A DNA stretch of 37,850 bases from Gammaproteobacteria bacterium (GTDB lineage: Bacteria > Pseudomonadota > Gammaproteobacteria > Pseudomonadales > Azotimanducaceae), in the NCBI GenBank assembly GCA_026705345.1, contig JAPPAV010000025.1, positions 1 to 37,850 on the forward strand. Direction: 5' to 3'. Every line of letters starts with the position of its first letter. The stretch's first letter is position 1. The notes beneath the pieces were generated by a model, which ran no database searches, was not told where the DNA came from, and was given only the letters and a program-made list of their open reading frames with translations. Made by a program: the position numbers and the translations under genes. Below, piece by piece: positions 33,196 to 37,850 of this stretch.

Positions 33196-34215
33196 TCAGT
33201 CCCAGACCTTCTCCCAGGTACCACTCGTCACCGACCGGTACATGGCCAGCGCGGTGCGAAATTCGCCGAGCGAGTAGGCGGGTGATGCTTCGGGCGCCTT
33301 GCCGTCGAGAACCGCGCAACTGAAGTCGTGCAGCTCCACGCCGTAGCTTGCAGCCTTGCCTTCGAATGCGCTCATTACGGCCAGGCCGCCGGGATGCTCG
33401 CCGTTGAAGAGCATCAGGCGACCGTCGCGACCACGTTCCATGACCAGTTCCCCGTCGGTACCGGTCACCCGGAAGTCCTCGACCGGGCCAACGGCACCCG
33501 TGCTGAGCAGGGCGTCGAAGGTTGCGATGACGCCACTCTTGAAGCGGAACAAAGCGTGCGCCGAGGACTCGCCCTCCATGTTCGGAATGTGTCGGTCGGT
33601 CGCTGCGATGACTTCGTCGATCTCGCCGAGAATCATCCGCAGTGGGCGAATCCAGTGGGCTCCGCCGTCGATGGAAATCCCGCCGCCGGACCGGGCTAAC
33701 TCGTAGCGCCAGGGTTTAGCGCCCGGCACGACAGGCGACGGGTCGTAGAAACAGGCTCGGGCCATGATGACCTCGCCGATGGCCCCGTCGTCGATCAACT
33801 CTCGAGCTCGTCGCACGTCGGTCCAGTATTGGGCTTGCTCCGCGATCATGAATACCGTGTCGGCTTGCTCCGCCGCCGCGAGGATCCGTTCGCAGCTTTC
33901 CAGGCTGTGCGCCATCGGCTTCTCGAGACAGACATGCTTGCCGGCGGCGAAAGACTGAAGCGCCGCCTCTTCGTGCAGGTCGTGGGGAAGCATGATGTCG
34001 ACCGCGTCGAAGTCGCCGTTGGCCAACGCGTCGGCCAGGGACGAGAACGCCGGGGCGCCGGTGCGTTCGGACATCGCCGCAACGCTCTGTGGAACCGTGT
34101 CCACCACGGCGGTGACGTCGATTCGAGGGGCGTGGTGCTGGATGCCGCGCCAATGCGCCCGGGCGATGTTGCCGCAGCCGACGAGTGCCATCGTCAGCCG
34201 ATTCTTGCCTGCCAC
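33196..34215 (-). CDS. Gfo/Idh/MocA family oxidoreductase
   Basis: A 339-residue NAD(P)-dependent sugar or inositol dehydrogenase-type enzyme. The Rossmann motif is ALVGCGNIARAH at 10-21, the conserved E98-K99-P100 follows VCLEKP, and the catalytic D182 and H186 are in ISIDGGAHW. Substrate is unknown. The start is a GTG one base after the stop of the enolase-superfamily gene, so the two are translationally coupled; an ATG at 34191 is an alternative. The pair suggests catabolism of a sugar acid. Confidence 0.9.
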   Translation of the reverse strand: MAGKNRLTMALVGCGNIARAHWRGIQHHAPRIDVTAVVDTVPQSVAAMSERTGAPAFSSLADALANGDFDAVDIMLPHDLHEEAALQSFAAGKHVCLEKPMAHSLESCERILAAAEQADTVFMIAEQAQYWTDVRRARELIDDGAIGEVIMARACFYDPSPVVPGAKPWRYELARSGGGISIDGGAHWIRPLRMILGEIDEVIAATDRHIPNMEGESSAHALFRFKSGVIATFDALLSTGAVGPVEDFRVTGTDGELVMERGRDGRLMLFNGEHPGGLAVMSAFEGKAASYGVELHDFSCAVLDGKAPEASPAYSLGEFRTALAMYRSVTSGTWEKVWD

Positions 34216-34216
34216 G

Positions 34217-35305
34217 TCAGCGCGCCGTCAGCCGGGCGAGGGCGATTTCGTTGAGGTCGATGCCGAAGCCGGGTTTGTCGGTCAGCGACATGGCGCCGTC
34301 CTTCGGCAGGACGTCGTCCCCGTAGAGTTCCCCCACCTCGTCGAGGGGGCCGGAGAACTCGATCGAGAACTCGTGCGGGCGAGTGGCGTTCTGCACCGTC
34401 GCGTAGACGTGCAGCGACGCCATGGAGTTGATGCCCGCTTGCGGGCTATGGGGCATGACCGGCTTGTTCAGGGCCGTAGCCATCTCGTAGATGCGCTTGA
34501 CCTCGCTTGGGCCGCCGGCATTCAGGATGTCGGGCTGCAGGATGTCCGGGTCGCCGAGCAGGACCAGGTGATGGAACCACCAGCGGAACGCGTCCTGCTC
34601 GCCGGCGGAGACCGCGACGTCCAAGGCATCGCTGATCTGCTTCAAGCCGGGCAGGTCGTAGTTCGGGATGGGCTCTTCGAAGTGGTCGATGCCGAGCGCT
34701 TCGAAGCGTCGGCCTTGTTGAATAGCCGTGGACACCGAATAGCCGTTGTTGGCGTCGAAGCCGAGATACTCGCCGCCCGCGAGGAATTCGCGCGCTGCCT
34801 TGAAGAGTTGGTAGTCCTTCTCGGGGTCGATGTCCTGGCGCCAACCCCGCCAGTCCATACGGATCTTGAAGGCGCGGAAGCCTCGTTCCCAACCGTCCTT
34901 GACCAGGGCCAACATCTCTTTGGGCTGCATCCGCCAGCCGGAACCCGTGCTCCAGTAGAGGGGAATCGTGGTTCGCCTGGCACCCCCCATGAGGGTGTGG
35001 ACCGGCAACCCGGTGTCCTTTCCGAGCAGGTCCCACAGGGCTACGTCGACGACGCCGACCACCCAGCCGGGCAGTTTGTAGAACCGCTCGTCCCGACCCA
35101 GTGCAAAGGTCTCCCAATGGCGGTCGACAAGCCGAGGATCTTCGCCCACCAAGGCGGGTTTGATGGCCCCGGCCAAGTAGCCGTTGAAGACCGCATTGTT
35201 GCGGCCCGGGACTTCCGCCCATCCCTCGACTTGGGCGTTGGTCTGGATTCGTAGGAGCCCCTTGCCGAGGCTGAGGGGCGTGCAGGTGATATCGGTTATC
35301 TTCAT
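34217..35305 (-). CDS. enolase-superfamily (mandelate racemase/muconate lactonizing-like) protein
   Basis: A 362-residue TIM-barrel enzyme. Metal ligands are D184 (FDANNGYS), E210 (HFEEPIP) and E236 (SAGEQD). The acid/base on the second strand is K147 in KIR, where the second Lys of the usual KxK is Arg149, and the other side offers H286 in PHSPQAG. This set fits mandelate racemase-subgroup acid-sugar dehydratases. There is no clear ribosome-binding site; an extended -10 (TGT-TATAGT) ends eight bases before the ATG, so the transcript may be leaderless. It is the first gene of the operon with the Gfo/Idh/MocA enzyme. Confidence 0.9.
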   Translation of the reverse strand: MKITDITCTPLSLGKGLLRIQTNAQVEGWAEVPGRNNAVFNGYLAGAIKPALVGEDPRLVDRHWETFALGRDERFYKLPGWVVGVVDVALWDLLGKDTGLPVHTLMGGARRTTIPLYWSTGSGWRMQPKEMLALVKDGWERGFRAFKIRMDWRGWRQDIDPEKDYQLFKAAREFLAGGEYLGFDANNGYSVSTAIQQGRRFEALGIDHFEEPIPNYDLPGLKQISDALDVAVSAGEQDAFRWWFHHLVLLGDPDILQPDILNAGGPSEVKRIYEMATALNKPVMPHSPQAGINSMASLHVYATVQNATRPHEFSIEFSGPLDEVGELYGDDVLPKDGAMSLTDKPGFGIDLNEIALARLTAR

Positions 35306-35359
35306 AGCGCAAGACTATAACAAGGCACCGCTTTTCGAAGCGAAGGTATACTCGATCGA
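35306..35359. promoter_or_regulatory. divergent promoter region with -10 boxes next to both start codons
   Basis: On the minus strand TATAGT (35314-35319, preceded by TGT) lies eight bases before the enolase-superfamily ATG. On the plus strand TATACT (35347-35352) lies seven bases before the PhyH ATG. Neither gene has a Shine-Dalgarno site. A small inverted repeat CGCTT-TTCG-AAGCG lies between the two boxes and could be an operator. Confidence 0.5.
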
Positions 35360-36394
35360 ATGCAGATCGAAGACTGGCCCTCGGCGAAATCCCTGTCGCC
35401 TCTCTACAGGGAACTGAAGCAACTGCATCTCTTGGAGCACGTCGCCGAACTCGACGCGTTCGGGTTCACGGTGTTGCCCCCCGATGTGGTCGGTCCGCCC
35501 GAGCAGCACGAGGCCGTTCGCGAGGCGTTGCTGACGGTCGCGTGCGAACGCAAGAAATGCACCGAGACCGAACTGCCCGAGGTGTTCCGCGACGGCCAGG
35601 AGTTGATGCGTTTCATGCTCTGGGACGACCCGATCTTCGAGCAGATCATCGTGCATCCCGCGGCGCTGGGACTCATCCAGTACCTACTCGGCACCAATTG
35701 CATCCTGAGTCTTTGCGACGGTTGGCTGAAGGGCACCGGCGAGTCTCGCACGGGGATACACTGCGACTGGGCTCAGTTCGAGATGCCCACCTTCCCGCCC
35801 GAGCCGTACACGGCGAACTTCAACTATCTCCTGTCGGACTACAGCAAGGACGATGGCGCGCTGGCTTTCGTACCCGGTAGTCACCGCTGGCGTCGATGGC
35901 CGTCGTCGGAGGAGGGCGAGTACTGGAACGATCGCAGCCACGCGGTCGAAGCGCCGATGGGGTCGATGGTCATTTGGGGCGACCACACCTGGCACGGGTC
36001 GTACCCGCGCAAGACCGACGGGTTGCGGCTGATGATGCTTGGCACCTACTGCCGGGCGCACATGCAGACGCAGGAACCGTTCCGACAAACCGTTGACCAA
36101 GACGCGCTCGACCGAAACCCGGTGCGTTTCGGGCGGCTGATGGACGTCTACGGTGCGTTCCCGTTCGGCAAATCACCACCACGGCCCGGGAAGGACGCAC
36201 AGAACGCACCGCGCGCGGGCTACTTGAGCCTATTCGATACCGAACCGGCCGCCGGCAAGGTCAAGCTGCGTCCTGAGCACGACTACGGCACCTACGACAC
36301 GAAGTTCGCCGCGGCCATCGCCAAGCGGTCCAAGGGCACAAAGATCCGGTTCCCGGATCTCTATCGCGACCGTGGACGCCGCGAACCGTCGTAG
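35360..36394 (+). CDS. phytanoyl-CoA dioxygenase (PhyH) family protein
   Basis: A 344-residue Fe(II)/2-oxoglutarate oxygenase, longer than the other PhyH proteins here. Iron ligands are H134-C-D136 in GIHCDWAQF and H212 in DHTWHGSYPRKTDG; the nearby Arg of LRLMML probably binds 2-oxoglutarate. ALAFVPGSHRWRRW is the family's typical core. The C-terminal 100 residues are basic and Pro-rich and have no assignable role. It is divergent from the enolase-superfamily operon with only 54 bases between them, so they may be co-regulated. The SDR gene follows 32 bases downstream. Confidence 0.9.
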   Translation: MQIEDWPSAKSLSPLYRELKQLHLLEHVAELDAFGFTVLPPDVVGPPEQHEAVREALLTVACERKKCTETELPEVFRDGQELMRFMLWDDPIFEQIIVHPAALGLIQYLLGTNCILSLCDGWLKGTGESRTGIHCDWAQFEMPTFPPEPYTANFNYLLSDYSKDDGALAFVPGSHRWRRWPSSEEGEYWNDRSHAVEAPMGSMVIWGDHTWHGSYPRKTDGLRLMMLGTYCRAHMQTQEPFRQTVDQDALDRNPVRFGRLMDVYGAFPFGKSPPRPGKDAQNAPRAGYLSLFDTEPAAGKVKLRPEHDYGTYDTKFAAAIAKRSKGTKIRFPDLYRDRGRREPS

Positions 36395-36426
36395 TTTGAG
36401 AATCACAACCCTTAGGAGCACGCAAC

Positions 36427-37230
36427 GTGTCAAACAGACTGGAAGGCAAGGTGGCGGTCATCACCGGCGGCAACAGCGGCATCGGCGAGGCCACTGGCCA
36501 CCTGTTTGCGCGGGAAGGCGCGAGGGTCATCCTCATGGCGCGCCGGGAAGCCCAGGGCCAAGCTGTCGCAGCCAACATCCGCGATGCCGGTTTCGAAGCG
36601 ACGTTTATTGCATGCGACGTCGGAAACGACGACTCCGTAAAGGCCGCCGTAGCCAAGGCGGCAGAGGCCTACGGCCAAATCGATGTCCTGTTCAACAACG
36701 CCGGCGGCGGTGGTGCCGGTCGCTTCCCGGACGAACCCAATTCGGACTGGCTGCGCATCATCAACACCAACCTGACCGGTACGTTCTTTGTCAGCCAGGC
36801 CGTGTGGCCACATCTCGTGGCGGCAGGCGGGGGCACGGTGGTCAACATGTCCTCACTCGCCGCGCAGCGGGGGTTCAGCCCGAAGATGCAGGACGAGTTC
36901 GGAACCGCGGCGGCGTCCTACTACGCGGCAAAGGCGGGTGTCGACGCACTGACACGCTACATGGCCGGGGCCGGCGGACGGGACAATATCCGGGTCAATT
37001 GCGTGCGTCCGGGTCAGATCCTCACCCCGGGCGCCACGCGCGGCACCATCAACGACCCCGACGGCGGGCATCATGTGTTCGAGAAGATGTTCGACTACGC
37101 GCAGATCGTGCAGGGACCGGGGTATCCCGATGACGTGGCAAACCTGGTCCTGTTCCTCGCCTGCGACGAGTCGCGGTTCATCTCCGGCGAGATCATCAAC
37201 GTCGACGGGGGCGTTGCCGCCAAGATTTGA
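36427..37230 (+). CDS. short-chain dehydrogenase/reductase (classical SDR)
   Basis: A 267-residue classical SDR. The cofactor motif is TGGNSGIG at 13-20, NNAG follows at 90-93, the catalytic Ser is in NMSSLA, and Y165-x-x-x-K169 is in SYYAAK. The C-terminal FISGEIINVDGGV is standard. Reduction or oxidation of a hydroxy or keto group is expected; the substrate is unknown. The start is a GTG with AGGAG eight bases upstream. It probably shares a transcript with the PhyH gene just before it and ends at a strong terminator. Confidence 0.93.
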   Translation: MSNRLEGKVAVITGGNSGIGEATGHLFAREGARVILMARREAQGQAVAANIRDAGFEATFIACDVGNDDSVKAAVAKAAEAYGQIDVLFNNAGGGGAGRFPDEPNSDWLRIINTNLTGTFFVSQAVWPHLVAAGGGTVVNMSSLAAQRGFSPKMQDEFGTAAASYYAAKAGVDALTRYMAGAGGRDNIRVNCVRPGQILTPGATRGTINDPDGGHHVFEKMFDYAQIVQGPGYPDDVANLVLFLACDESRFISGEIINVDGGVAAKI

Positions 37231-37256
37231 TCCCGCGTGGCCACGCTACAAAAAAA

Positions 37257-37281
37257 GCCCGAGGGGGATTTTCCCTCGGGC
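37257..37281. terminator. bidirectional intrinsic terminator
   Basis: A perfect nine-base stem GCCCGAGGG/CCCTCGGGC encloses the loop GGATTTT. An A7 run precedes it (U-tract for the minus strand) and TTTT-G-TTT follows it (U-tract for the plus strand). It therefore ends both the SDR transcript and the rRNA operon arriving from the right. Confidence 0.9.
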
Positions 37282-37291
37282 TTTTGTTTGA

Positions 37292-37410
37292 TGCCTGACA
37301 ACGACCTACTCTCACATGGGGAGACCCCACACTACCATCGGCGCTGAGACGTTTCACTGCTGAGTTCGGGATGGAATCAGGTGGTACCGACCCGCTATGG
37401 TCGTCAGGCA
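37292..37410 (-). rRNA. rrf: 5S ribosomal RNA
   Basis: On the minus strand it starts TGCCTGACGACCATAGCGGG, has the conserved CCGAACTCAGCAGTGAAACG block, and closes with GTCGTTGTCAGGCA pairing with the 5' end. The length of 119 bases and the sequence are of gammaproteobacterial type. Confidence 0.95.
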
Positions 37411-37542
37411 AACCGTTTAACCGGTTGTCACAATTCGTAGCCAACGAAGCCGCGACGCCAAGTGCGTCGACCGACAAAGAGAAGAATGATGTGCGCCCGG
37501 GTGCTACCGGTGCTTCACGCCGAGTCGTGCGGACTCGGTTAT
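37411..37542 (-). other. 23S-5S internal transcribed spacer
   Basis: A 132-base spacer with no tRNA gene. A hairpin CGAGTC-GTGC-GGACTCG (about 37521-37537) next to the 23S end is probably part of the rRNA processing stem. Confidence 0.7.

Positions 37543-37850
<308 letters not shown>

Noticed and set aside
33992-35254. 420-codon plus-strand open frame
   Set aside because: Antisense to the enolase-superfamily gene, which has a full set of metal ligands.
37411-37542. tRNA gene in the rRNA spacer
   Set aside because: No cloverleaf, no TTCGA-type T-arm block and no CCA end can be seen; the spacer is only 132 bases.

Overview
The window is high-GC bacterial chromosome. The 5S rRNA near the right end is of gammaproteobacterial type, and the 3' end of a 23S gene lies beside it on the minus strand. 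Gene content resembles marine or host-associated uncultured Gammaproteobacteria: many Fe(II)/2-oxoglutarate dioxygenases of the phytanoyl-CoA type, one-off dehydrogenases, a sulfatase, quinoprotein and Tat-exported enzymes, a multi-domain c-type cytochrome pair, and decayed toxin-antitoxin pieces. The lineage is an inference from rRNA and gene style; no species is named.

Left part (1-20300): an exported TPR/heme-c/VCBS protein; an unknown DNA-binding-like protein divergent from a VOC protein; a DUF4143 AAA+ ATPase whose 5' end carries a 28-bp palindrome; an SDR lacking the catalytic Tyr; a tandem array of about 109-bp units; a translationally coupled DUF1592-type cytochrome and Tat-exported DUF1552 pair; a HipA C-terminal remnant behind an enoyl-CoA hydratase; a 2-hydroxyacid dehydrogenase; a RHH antitoxin with a decayed PIN toxin; an exported cluster of esterase, PQQ dehydrogenase and PhoX-like protein; an aldo/keto reductase with a small membrane protein; and a PhyH-type gene with an apparent frameshift.

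Right part (20400-37850): an orphan Phd antitoxin; two methyltransferases next to an amidohydrolase and a sulfatase; a PqaA-like protein; an exported alpha/beta hydrolase; PhyH and TauD dioxygenases; a two-gene overlapping unit of unknown role; a two-gene operon whose second gene is a selenoprotein of the UGSC-motif type, read through an in-frame TGA; a lipoprotein; a Gfo/Idh/MocA plus enolase-superfamily operon divergent from another PhyH gene; an SDR; a bidirectional terminator; and the rRNA genes.

A family of short palindromic elements is scattered through most intergenic gaps. They share CGTAGGGG ends and a CTTGT loop, while the stem sequence varies in a compensated way. In four places the TAG inside the element end is the stop codon of the adjacent gene. 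The selenoprotein operon and this repeat family are the two most notable features of the window.
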